A stretch of DNA of 56,992 nt from Lingula anatina (Eukaryota > Brachiopoda > Lingulata > Lingulida > Lingulidae), in contig NW_019773881.1 of NCBI RefSeq assembly GCF_001039355.2, forward strand, positions 148,977 to 205,968. Reading direction: 5' to 3'. Each line of letters starts with the position of its first letter. Position 1 is the first letter of the stretch. Shown piece after piece: positions 13,301-22,253 of the stretch. A model generated the notes under the pieces. The model was not told the origin of the DNA, searched no databases, and worked only from the letters and a program-made list of their open reading frames with translations. The translations under genes were made by a program, and so were the position numbers.

Positions 13301-14391
13301 TTTACTTATTTCATTTAATACTGCACTTTTTCTAAAGTATACTAACACTAACATTGTGTGGAGGGATTTGAGTAATTGTCATTGTTGATGTCAAATATGT
13401 TCCGTACATTGTCGACTTATAACATTTTTTTTAAACCAAAATGGCTTTTCAAACAGTGTCAACCAATATGTGGATTTCCGTTAGCTGTCAGTTAATGTGT
13501 ATTCTTTCAATTTTTTTTTTTCAGCTGTATCGCTTGACGTTCTTTACCCGCTTCAGCACAGAGACAAGGATGGACATTTCTGAACAAGAGCGGATTGATA
13601 ATGCTAAACCTGAGAAAGAAGGCGTGGACAACCAGGGGATGAAAGACAGTGATATTAACTTGTCTGTCATGAATTCCAATGGAACAACTGAAAATACTGT
13701 CCAGCCAGGTAATGATGGCTACTGGTTTAAAACAATGTGAACCAGCTGTAACTGGTGGCAGCATGATGTCATTGTCTCAAAGTAGTTGATGAATTAGAGA
13801 TTTAATGTAGCACTAACAACATGCATACCATCTCACAGTACCCCCAACAATTATTTTAAAAGCAAAAGCTAGCTGTTTTTCAAAGCTGTTAATTGTGTCT
13901 TGATTTATTATAGTTGTGGAATTGTATCTTTAAGATAAAACCAAATACAGTATACTTTACATGCTCAATGGTAAGAGGTACAAAGGGCCAGAACTTATAG
14001 ATGAAATGAAAACATGATGCCTCCACTCCATCTACCTCATTGAACAACTTGTCCAATTTAGTTTATATATTTTAATTCTGTTGTGCTATAGGGGGGAGGG
14101 GGATTAATTATTAATGTACTGAAACTTAGCTCAACCTTCTTTGAATTTCCCAACCATTTCATTCCAGAACCTGCTGAGAAGAAACTGCCATGGTACAAGA
14201 CTGCATTCAACTGGATTTGTGGCATTGAGAAGATGCAGGGAGGAGTAGGTGACCTGACCCCTGAACAAAGAGCAGCCATGGATGCCAAGCAAATCTCCAT
14301 TGTGGAAGTCCCACTGCACAGACGTATCTGTAATGCCAATGCTATCATTCTCATGGTTGTGGCAACCTTCCTCTGGGGGTTCTTTGCCTGA
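4122..14391 (+). CDS. SLC5A-type sodium/sugar cotransporter (SGLT), 5' part missing, multiply alternative
   Basis: Codes for the region from the loop before TM6/7 to the C-terminal helix of an SGLT1-like sodium/glucose symporter of the plasma membrane. The order is one of four cassette exons (4122-4330, 5119-5342, 6312-6526, 7039-7253); the core exons 8419-8554, 8928-9186, 9591-9753 and 9977-10201; then either 11048-11219 + 11441-11655 (TAA) or 13525-13708 + 14168-14391 (TGA). All junctions keep phase, and one path gives about 460 residues. Family marks include [22 protein letters not shown] (Lys of the sugar site), [32 protein letters not shown] (Na2 site Ser/Thr), [13 protein letters not shown] (sugar-site Gln) and a final hydrophobic helix ending FFWGFFA or FLWGFFA. 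The first half (TM0-TM5) is absent, probably in the gap at 3401. SLC5A1/2/4/9-like; the exact subfamily is not resolved. Confidence 0.95.
5119..5342 (+). CDS. SGLT cassette exon 2 (of 4 alternatives)
   Basis: 224 bp (3n+2), acceptor 'atag', donor 'gtcagg' followed by a T run. Starts [15 protein letters not shown] and ends [13 protein letters not shown]. It has the longest loop, with sequons NTT and NDT and a 3-5 residue insertion before the conserved Cys. Ser occupies the Thr287-equivalent position and WYW is intact. Confidence 0.93.
6312..6526 (+). CDS. SGLT cassette exon 3 (of 4 alternatives)
   Basis: 215 bp (3n+2), acceptor 'acag', donor 'gtaact'. Starts [15 protein letters not shown] and ends [13 protein letters not shown]. 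Unlike its siblings it has Phe in place of the second Trp of the WYW motif (SGLT1 Trp291 by position) and Ala at the Thr287-equivalent. The loop has sequons NTT and NTS. A 167-bp fold-back element lies 50 bp downstream. Confidence 0.93.
6577..6743. mobile_element. 167-bp MITE with CAGGGGCGGAT termini and 5-bp target duplication
   Basis: Begins CAGGGGCGGATCCA and ends in the inverted form AAATCCGCCCCTG, giving 11 bp of perfect terminal inverted repeat. It is flanked on both sides by CGAGT (6572-6576 and 6744-6748). Inside are repeats of 'gaccgtcttcc'. It has no coding capacity, so it is non-autonomous. It sits in the intron after SGLT cassette 3. The superfamily is not certain. Confidence 0.75.
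7039..7253 (+). CDS. SGLT cassette exon 4 (of 4 alternatives)
   Basis: 215 bp (3n+2), acceptor 'gtag', donor 'gtatag'. Starts [15 protein letters not shown] and ends [13 protein letters not shown]. It lacks the PNTTR sequon found in the other three (PRSYRN instead) but keeps one sequon, NVT, before the Cys. Ala sits at the Thr287-equivalent, with Thr instead of Val next to WYW. Confidence 0.93.
7254..8418. other. Intron between SGLT cassette array and common core
   Basis: 1165 bp, longer than the inter-cassette introns (788, 969 and 512 bp). No further copy of the cassette is readable in any forward frame. ORFs here have no family resemblance. If splicing choice uses competing RNA base pairing, this intron and the ones upstream of each cassette are the places to look for a docking/selector pair. 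Confidence 0.6.
8419..10201 (+). CDS. SGLT single-copy core exons (TM7-TM12 region)
   Basis: Exons 8419-8554, 8928-9186, 9591-9753 and 9977-10201 with phases 1, 2, 0, 0 at their ends. They encode [18 protein letters not shown], the extracellular Cys-rich loop [16 protein letters not shown], the Na2-site helix SLTSIFNS, the basic loop [13 protein letters not shown], and hydrophobic helices through [17 protein letters not shown] and [17 protein letters not shown]. These exons have no duplicate in the window, so every isoform must share them. Confidence 0.93.
11048..11655 (+). CDS. SGLT C-terminal cassette A (two exons, stop TAA)
   Basis: Exons 11048-11219 and 11441-11655. Encodes [19 protein letters not shown], an acidic cytosolic stretch, [17 protein letters not shown] and the last helix ([20 protein letters not shown]). 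Phase borders (0 in, 1 between) match cassette B. Served by a poly(A) signal at 13196-13201. Confidence 0.92.
13080..13125. repeat. Diverged copy of the dispersed repeat 3' end
   Basis: Resembles 310-358 ('cctgtt...gt.tat.tttg.cagctttgctg.ct'). It lies in the 3' UTR or intron between the two SGLT C-terminal cassettes. Confidence 0.4.
13196..13201 (+). terminator. Poly(A) signal AATAAA for SGLT cassette A
   Basis: AATAAA about 1.5 kb after the cassette A stop and 324 bp before cassette B. It fits a transcript that ends before the second C-terminal cassette, so choice of C-terminus may depend on poly(A) site use as well as splicing. Confidence 0.5.
13525..14391 (+). CDS. SGLT C-terminal cassette B (two exons, stop TGA)
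   Basis: Exons 13525-13708 and 14168-14391. Encodes [19 protein letters not shown], a variable linker, [18 protein letters not shown] and the last helix ([19 protein letters not shown]). It is clearly homologous to cassette A; the linker and the stretch after GIEKM differ most. The 9977-10201 exon can splice to either cassette without frame change. Confidence 0.92.
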
Positions 14392-17333
14392 GATAATATC
14401 CAAAAGACTGCAAAACAGTTGTCATATAACAAATATAACTTGATGTTTATTTTACAAACCAGCATAGTGAATAATTTTAGACATTTCAAAGGATTTTATT
14501 TTTGGATTGAGTTATCAGGAGATAGAATGTTAGAGGGCCAGTTATAAGAATAAGATTTAGAGTTCCCTCCAAAGTGTAAGATATATGCAAAAAAGTATGT
14601 ATGCAAATTCATAGATATTCATACATTTTAAAACTTGTGAATGTGGTTTTGAACTGCTATATAGCATTTTACTCTTTTTGTAGATTTATTCTCAAATATT
14701 TTTGTCAATTAAGTTTACAGAGAAATAACTGATAAATGATACTGAATTATGTTTACAAATTTATTTTAATTAAGTAACAAAGCAAAAAAACAAAATTGTA
14801 TTAGTAAGAATGTTTTGGTTGTGAAACAATTATTATAAAAAATATTTGATATTAATCAGTTATCTCTGAACAGTGATTTTTGGACACTTATATCCATACC
14901 TTTTGGTTTTGATATGATTGTATCTCTACCAACCTGAGTGGTTGTGTTATCAATATCTCTAAAAGGATATTTGTATACCTTCATTTTATATTTTAATATA
15001 TTATATATACATATCTATGGGTATTATATACAAGACTGTTATATACTTTTTAACATAGTTATTTTCTGTAATGTAACAAGTTATATACAGACATACGTAA
15101 ATACATGTTATATATTGCTCTTTATGTAAAGGAAGTGACATCAATTTTAAATGACACCTTTCTTTTAACCTTTTTTTAGTCTTTGTTATTTTGAGTTTGG
15201 GATACATGTATCTATGATATAAAACATATGTACTGAAAACATTTTACAAAGTCATGATATGCCATATCAAGCAACATGGTTCCAAACCTGGATATTTTGC
15301 TCTCATTCTGTAATATTTGCAGCCAATGAATATAGTAGTCTTAAGATGAGGGAGGGATAGTAACTAGACCTGTATGGTAGCACAATGGAAAGGAAATACT
15401 TGACATTTAATTGACCTGGTAAGGTAAAAAAATCAACAAAATCAAGATCTGTGGCTAAAATCAAATTATGATTTTGTGTAAAGGAACTTATGAACTGGAG
15501 GTCTCATTGATACTGATTTGATGTTGGTTTGATAAATGTTTGAATGGACAATGATATGATTGTAATGCAAATACCTTGCCCTTACATGACCATGTTATAA
15601 AGTCAGAACAATGGGACTAGTCCATAATCAGCTTAACACTATAGCTAGCTGATAGACTTTGGATTATCAAACTTTGTTTCTACTGTGCATTCTACTGTCT
15701 AGTCCATAATTTGCTCAAAGCTAAGAATAACTTAACAACTTAACTATCAGTTCCCCATTCAAAAGCAGTAATTAGAATTACAATCATTGAGTTGAACATT
15801 ATAATTTAGGATTTTTTTAGTTGATTGAGTTTAAACTTTTACTTTAACTATGTATTTGCATTTTAAGCCATTTCTAGTAAATTTACCTGAGTACATGCTG
15901 GCATATTTTCAAGGTATATAGAGGTGTATTATTGGATAGTCATATTACCATAAGAAAGCATTTAAGTGGCATTTCTCAAAGTTGCAGTAAATTTCTTAAA
16001 ATGCACCTAAAAACTTGCAATCATGGTATTTATAATCAAGTATTATTATATATAATAATTGATCACAAAAATCAATCAATTCAATAAATACAATCCACCC
16101 TTTTAGTCTTGAAGTTGTTTTGGATCTGGTAGTAAACAATTAATGAATTACATAATTATCACATTCATACTTTGATTTTTCACTATTTCAGGTTATAAAA
16201 TCTACATTAAAATATACATATAAAATCTATATCCATGACAACATCTGTATAATTTCAAAACCAAAAATTTATATCAGCTGTTAAGCAGCGCATGTTATGT
16301 ATCAAGGGTGACATTTTCCATAATGCCATGTTTTATTACAAAAACTGACAATTTACCATTGAAATCTTGCAGAGATATTTTTTAGCAACAAATTAAGTGA
16401 ACTAAAAGATAAATTTTGTAATTTGTATACCTAGTTTCTCAATAAAATATACATATGTAGAGCACTTCTCAGCTGTCAAACATTTTTTTCACATTTATTT
16501 CATTGTCAAAGTTATTCAGAATGTAATGTAAGTGACCCAAGTCCAAGCAGTTTTCTCACAAAATGTGGTATGGGACAAACTTCAACACAAACATATCTTT
16601 GTTGTTCCATTATTTTTTAAAACGGACATATTATACATGTGTGTGGTTTATTAGTACTTAACCTTAAAACCTTCAGAGATGGAGGAAACAAATTCATTTA
16701 CTTCAGATATTTTGCAAACACTGGCTTTTAAAGCTTTCACCATCACCTGATAATAAGGGGAAGCTTTCAATGTTGTTTAATTGACATCACCTATTATTAC
16801 ATAATACTTATGAGCTGCCATCATCAGCCCATGTCCATATACTGCCACAGCACTCCACTTGCAGAGTGGCTTCCCCCCCCCCCCCCCCCCCCCCCAAAAA
16901 AAAGGGAAAACTGTGCAACAATACCCACTAGTTAGGTATCAGCTTTATAGTAATATACTCGCCAAATTTATATTGCCCTCAAAAATTAAGAAAAAACTGA
17001 GATATTTGTAAAAGATGTGATAGATAATCATTACTATATCACAATGTAAAGAATTGTAACACTATATGATGTTCAATCCATCATTAATAAGAAGTATATA
17101 GCATGTGGATTCATGTATAGACAATAAAGACTATAAAAGCTCAGAAATTGTAAAAGTGAAAATGACTCCACGATGGTACATTACAGCAGTAAAATTCTCA
17201 ATAAAACCCTAAAAATGCTAAAATATTAAAGATATGTTTTTTAAAAATATGGTGATATAGACTAACAAACCAATATCGAAAAGCCCTGCACTGTTCTGCA
17301 CAACTTGAGTAAACAATGTGTCATTACATTTCT
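14392..17333. other. SGLT 3' flank and tail-to-tail intergenic region
   Basis: No coding exon recognised on either strand. It holds AATAAA candidates at 16083-16088 and 16441-16446 on the + strand and TTTATT (minus-strand signal) near 16495. It also has a 23-bp C homopolymer at 16873-16895 followed by eight As. Confidence 0.6.
16873..16895. repeat. Poly(C) run of 23 bases
   Basis: Uninterrupted C tract followed by an A tract. The length is uncertain, since such runs are prone to sequencing error. Confidence 0.85.
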
Positions 17334-18826
17334 TTAAATATTGTCACTGTTGAGCTGAGAATGTTTCTTCATGTGAGTGTACAATAACTCCAGACGCTTC
17401 TGGTTCAGTTTCATATCCAAGAAAGGCACCCAGAAGAGAACCTGATTTGAGAAAGATATAAATATAATGGAGTAAAGGACGTTTGTATTAAATTTCAAAG
17501 AAAATTCAAATTTTGAAAACCTTGCATTCATTAGATCCACATGTAGTATATTGTGTTTTGTTCAGAGAAGTCTGCATGGGAAAAGTACAAGCTTTCTTTT
17601 TAAAACCATTAATCTGCTCATTGACTTACACAGTTAACAAGGAATGAAAATGGAAACCAAACTGGGAGCACACCACTTGAAAAAGAATATGCCTGTAAAA
17701 GAAGTATATGAAGTATTAAAAATAACATATTTATATTTCTATTCATGATTTTAATGGGTATATTTTATGAGACTATACTTATTTTACTCCATTTTTTCAC
17801 TTTTTCATTTCTGTAAGAAGGCTGATGGAAACTTTTTCTTTCTCCACCCACCACTGTTGCTGCTAAGGACTTTCAGCAATCTGGGTGATTTCCCAAAGTC
17901 GTTCAGTAAACATAAAAACATTTCATGAACTGGCTTTCCAAATAATAAATATTAAATTACCTCTCCATAATTATCTCTAAATTTCACCTCCACTACATCC
18001 AGCCACTCTGCTTTTGTAAAGGCAAATATTCTTACAAAGCCTGAAGTAGAGTCTGCCTGAAAAACCAATAAAAATGTTTTTCCTGCAGTGATTGGTAGCA
18101 TGATTACATTGTAATGTGTAATTTTTGAATTCAAAACGAAGTCAAAATGAAGACACTACTGCAAAATCTATCTCCCACCTAAAAATAAATAATACCAGTC
18201 CCTTTTCTATTTTAATTGACAATTGGGAGCATGTTTTTATACGTCTTAAAGTCAATATTTTAATACAATGAAATGTTGTATTTTTAACATCTCTTAAGAA
18301 ATGATGATAAAAAAGTAAATTTTTTCTAAAGAAACTAAACATGATGCAAGATACCAGTATTTCTAATACAAATGCTTTCTTTCTATATGGTCTAATGCTA
18401 ATGGCATGATAACTAAGGAAAGATATATGATTTTTTCCTGTCGTATGTCAAAAGGATGACAACTGGCCATTCACTAATTGTAAAGTACAAATAGTATTTA
18501 CCACATGAATGTCCAATGTGTTCCTGTGTGGATCATGTTCCTCTGCTTCCTTGACCACTGCTGCTAATTGCCGAACATTTTCCTCAGGTGTTCCTGGAGT
18601 GTCCCATCTTTATAATACAAAGCATGTGCATGTATGATTATTAGTATGACATGAAATTTGTAGTGCAAAAATTGCATTATTGAAGAAATAAACAACATTT
18701 CACACCAATGATATTACCTCACCTTTCTTTATGGCTATGTAAACTACCAAATAAGCACCCAAGCCAAAGTGCCGGCCGTAGCAGAGCTTGCAATGGAGCT
18801 TGAAGATAGCTCAATACAAACACCAT
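17334..18826 (-). CDS. Small DUF1499-like protein, complete, five exons (158 aa)
   Basis: Exons in gene order: 18723-18826 (ATG), 18502-18607, 17961-18056, 17630-17692, 17334-17441 (TAA). Every junction has AG/GT borders and matching phase, and no stop interrupts the 158 codons. The N-terminus is hydrophobic (MVFVLSYLQAPLQALL..LWLGCLFG), so a signal peptide or anchor is likely. Then come RWDTPGTPEENVRQLAAVV, FVRIFAFTKAEWLDVVEVKF and a hydrophobic stretch ending FWVPFLDMKLNQKRLELL. The order W-D-V-V-E-V-K-F followed by D-x-x-x-N-x-x-R resembles the DUF1499 core (DDVEF...RSxSRxGxxDxGxNxxR), with an extra hydrophobic insert before the D-x-x-x-N part. No gene name is recognised. The function is unknown; the resemblance is an inference from memory of the family pattern. 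Confidence 0.7.
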
Positions 18827-20313
18827 ATTATTGAAATCGAAACACCTGCAACCTGATATGACTCTCACTGATCAATTCTCATTTAAAATGTGAATTACTA
18901 TTAATGCAATGTGAACTTTCCACTGACCCCCGCCATGAACAGTCTTATCAGGAAATTGGGCCACTGCTATCGGAACCATTAATTCGAACTGTAAAATGAC
19001 AATGGAAAGCGAACAAAGGGTCACTGAAAACAAAGAGCAACCCTAGAACCATGGATGCAAACTCTGAAATATGGTTATTTTTATCACTGCAGTGAAAAAC
19101 TTTTAAGTCAGAAATAAGTGGAATATGTTAAAGTTCGTGTAGCAAGATCGGTTCCACGCTACACGCCCCTCACGTGTATTTGTTTACAAATCAAGTAGAG
19201 TTCATATTACACATGGTGCCAGTTTCGTAATAATATCCTCAAAACTACACGATGAAGTATTTCTTTAAGAAAGAAAAATCTTCTCAATTTATTGATTTAC
19301 TGATACTACATGTCAACTGATATGTCAATCTGTTGAATAGATGTGTATATTATTTATGTTACCTAGAAACTATTAAACAAATGCAGTGAAACTTTCCATC
19401 CAGATGCTCAGGTGATGTGGGTAGTTTTTGTTGTCAAAATTGAACGGTCAAGAAGAAAATTAGGAGGTAAGTGACATTGAAAAGCTTCGTTGCGCTCTGC
19501 TTATGCATTTTACTCCACTACTATATCTCAAAGTGCTTCTGGTCGAGTAAAAACAAGATTTTAATCCCGGAAAAGACTCAGCAAAGACAAAAGTTATGTG
19601 TAACTGGTGGTAAACATAATTGTGTTGTGTATTCGATTTCTTCAGTTAAGTTTAAAGGAGAGTTAACAGCTTTATGTCTTCAAGGCTCAGAAATAACTAC
19701 CGGATAGAGTAATTGCGGCATGGAAGCTGCATACACAGTGTTGTAGTCAAAGACAAAGTGAAAATTTTTGTTTTCACTTTCTGTACTATTTTAGAATTTT
19801 ACAGTTGCCTTTTGTTATAACACAACTAACAGCTTTTGTTTTGATATCAAGTTAAAACAAAACAACCACGAAGATTTAAAATATGTTTGAAATCTATGTA
19901 TTCAATGTTAGGTCTTTGATGATTGACAGTAGTTCAATGCCTTAATTGTCATTTATAGTAGAATAAGAAATTAATCTTGTCTTAAGTACATGTTTCCTGC
20001 CAAATATTTCAGTAGGTTCAGCTTTGTTGTGGACTGTACTCTCTTAATAACGCCTTAATAAAATTTTGTCTCAGTTTTCAGCCTTACATGCTAATGATAC
20101 CCTCAGAATGCTATGTATTTCAACCTTGAGGTGCTTAAATACCCCTGCGTATCTGCTTTCTGACAATCTCTGTGGGTCCTCAGTATATAGCACCTTGTAT
20201 GTATAAATCCAACTCAAAGTGCTTTGGTGTCTGCTTAGGCACTAGGATGATTAAGTCTTAGTCTTGTTATTCTAGATGTATATCTCTGCTAAGTGAGGCC
20301 AAATTCAAAAGTA

Positions 20314-20887
20314 AAGAAAAATGTCCTCAAAATNAATACACTTGATAACACAAGTCCAGTTGCAAGTAAACACAGGAAAGGGTAATCTCAAATAAAATAG
20401 GGTGATATAAAAGCAAAATATAGTACAAAATAATTAATATTGCTGATACAACTTGACAATTTTTTCATTGTTTGGTCAGCCGCCATGTTGGCGAGTAGCT
20501 CTTCTTGGCCAGTAATATATCAAGAAGAGCCACTCGCCAACATGGCTGCCAACCGGACAATATAAAAGTCTTGCTGATTTGTTAAGTTATATCAACGATA
20601 TTACTTACCTAATAATATAGGTTGTTTTTATATCACCTTACTTTGCTGGGAATGGTCATTTCTTTAGTGTAATTGCAACTGGATTTGATTTTTGAAGTGT
20701 ATTGCGCTGTGTTGCGCTGTATTGCAGTGTATTGCGCATTTCAGTTACACCGGAAAAAAGAGCCACAACATGGCGTGCTGAACACTTCCTTCACTCTTCC
20801 TTCAAAGAAGTCATCATCTAGTCATCTGGCTGCAAAAGGTGCATTGCTAAATTTGATAAAGGTGTGATTTTGAGGACATTTTTCTTT
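20314..20887. repeat. Large palindromic (fold-back) element interrupted by a gap
   Basis: The two halves are inverted copies about a centre near 20515. 'aaatgtcctcaaaat' (left) pairs with 'attttgaggacattt' at 20867; 'tccagttgcaa' pairs with 'ttgcaactgga'; 'ggtgatataaaa' pairs with 'ttttatatcacc'; 'gccatgttggcgag' pairs with 'ctcgccaacatggc'. The right arm is about 360 bp and the left about 200 bp, because at the N (20334) the left arm jumps over roughly 162 bp present at 20705-20866. Confidence 0.75.
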
Positions 20888-21444
20888 GTCCAATTGAAGA
20901 AGTCTGTAGATATATAAGGCAAGCATTACATTTAAATGATTCTCTTGCAACCCTCAATTTTTTTTACTACCCCATGATGTTTGTAAAAACATTGATGTAA
21001 TTTACAGATGTTTTGGAAAAACATTGCTCAGCAAATTGAACATTTGCTGCTTTTCCTTCTTTTAAATCACCAGATGAATCTACTTTTGCAAGCAGTTCAA
21101 AAATTCAATTGTTATTACACTTATTGATTTGAGTAGATGTCTGTATGATAATTATGCATTTTAAGATGTATGAAAACTGCAGACAGCAAAAAAATTCATC
21201 ATTGACTAAAGACTGTACCTACTAATATCTTTTCTTCTTATCAATATTTATCTTCCTTCTTCTTGACAAGTATTTTAATGCAATTACATTTTTGTTTCTT
21301 ATTTTAAAAATATTGAATTTTTTTAAATGTATACATCTTAAACTGAAAGAACAACAATAGTTGATGGTTATTTGGAATTTCAGTTTGTCCTCAGAGTAAT
21401 GTCTTCAGAAACATTTGGTAGATATGTTATTAATCCCGAAAGAC

Positions 21445-21509
21445 CATCATGTGATGGTACTTGTACTAGTATCTACATGCCACAGATACATGTACATCAT
21501 CACATGATG
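21445..21509. repeat. Imperfect inverted repeat
   Basis: 'catcatgtgatgg' at 21445 pairs with 'catcacatgatg' ending at 21509 around a loop of about 20 bp. Intergenic. Confidence 0.5.
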
Positions 21510-21632
21510 ATAGTTTGTCAAGATAAGTTATAATCTGTTGGAGTCACAAGAGTTTGTTATTCTTTATTGGGAAAACTACAGTATCTGTTTTTGAGTCTTA
21601 AAGATGTCTATGCTTGAGTGACCAATGTCGGG

Positions 21633-21676
21633 ATTTTGGTTTCATAAGTGATTTTAATCACTTATGAAACCGAAAT
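21633..21676. repeat. Near-perfect 21-bp-arm palindrome
   Basis: Arms ATTTTGGTTTCATAAGTGATT and its inverse are separated by TT, with one mismatch. It would form a cruciform or RNA hairpin. No gene context explains it; it may be a short fold-back remnant. Confidence 0.7.
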
Positions 21677-22253
21677 ATTTTTTATTTATGACCATATTTT
21701 TATCCAGTTCCAAAATTTTAAAAATTCCTAAGATAGATATCACGTATGAATTTTAAGATTAAAGTCAAGAGCTCTTTTTTTGCTGTTTTTGAATGAATGT
21801 TATAATTATTATTGATATAGACACAGACTTTTTAATAAGTTAATGAAATGATTTTTGACAGAAGTTGGACAGAATAGCCCCTCAGTTTTTTTCCAGAGAA
21901 AAATAATTACTTGTTTAATAGAAATACTTAAAACATTTTTTTCAGGGGAGGGGGATATTAATATTTTATGGAAGTGATAAAGCAGCAGTGCAAAATTAAA
22001 CACTACAAAATTCCTCAGATTAAGTTTGATTTGTTCAAAACTAACAGCACTGAAGTTTAAATTGCCATATTCAATTACATTATTAATAATAATCATTGCA
22101 ATGTTTGTTTGTGTACTAGTTAGTATATGTAAGTGTGTATGTGGTTCTCTATATTTATTATCTTTATTTAATCATGTCATTGTGCTTGACTGGTGATTAA
22201 GTATCTTATTTTCATCTGTTTTCAGATCTAGTAATCCTGTGAACACAAGAAGT

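Larger units (their letters stand above)
18827..22225. other. Non-coding region with large palindrome and single-N gap
   Basis: No protein-coding exon is recognised. A CpG-bearing stretch at 19140-19200 and a good donor at 19469 ('gag|gtaagtg') would suit a 5' UTR exon of the rightward Rabex-5 gene, but nothing proves it. It contains the inverted-repeat element at 20314-20887 with an N at 20334, plus short hairpins at 21445-21509 and 21633-21676. Confidence 0.5.

Noticed and set aside
19471-19707. 78-codon open frame with a hydrophobic start
   Set aside because: It begins at GTG rather than ATG and overlaps a splice-donor-like site; no family resemblance.
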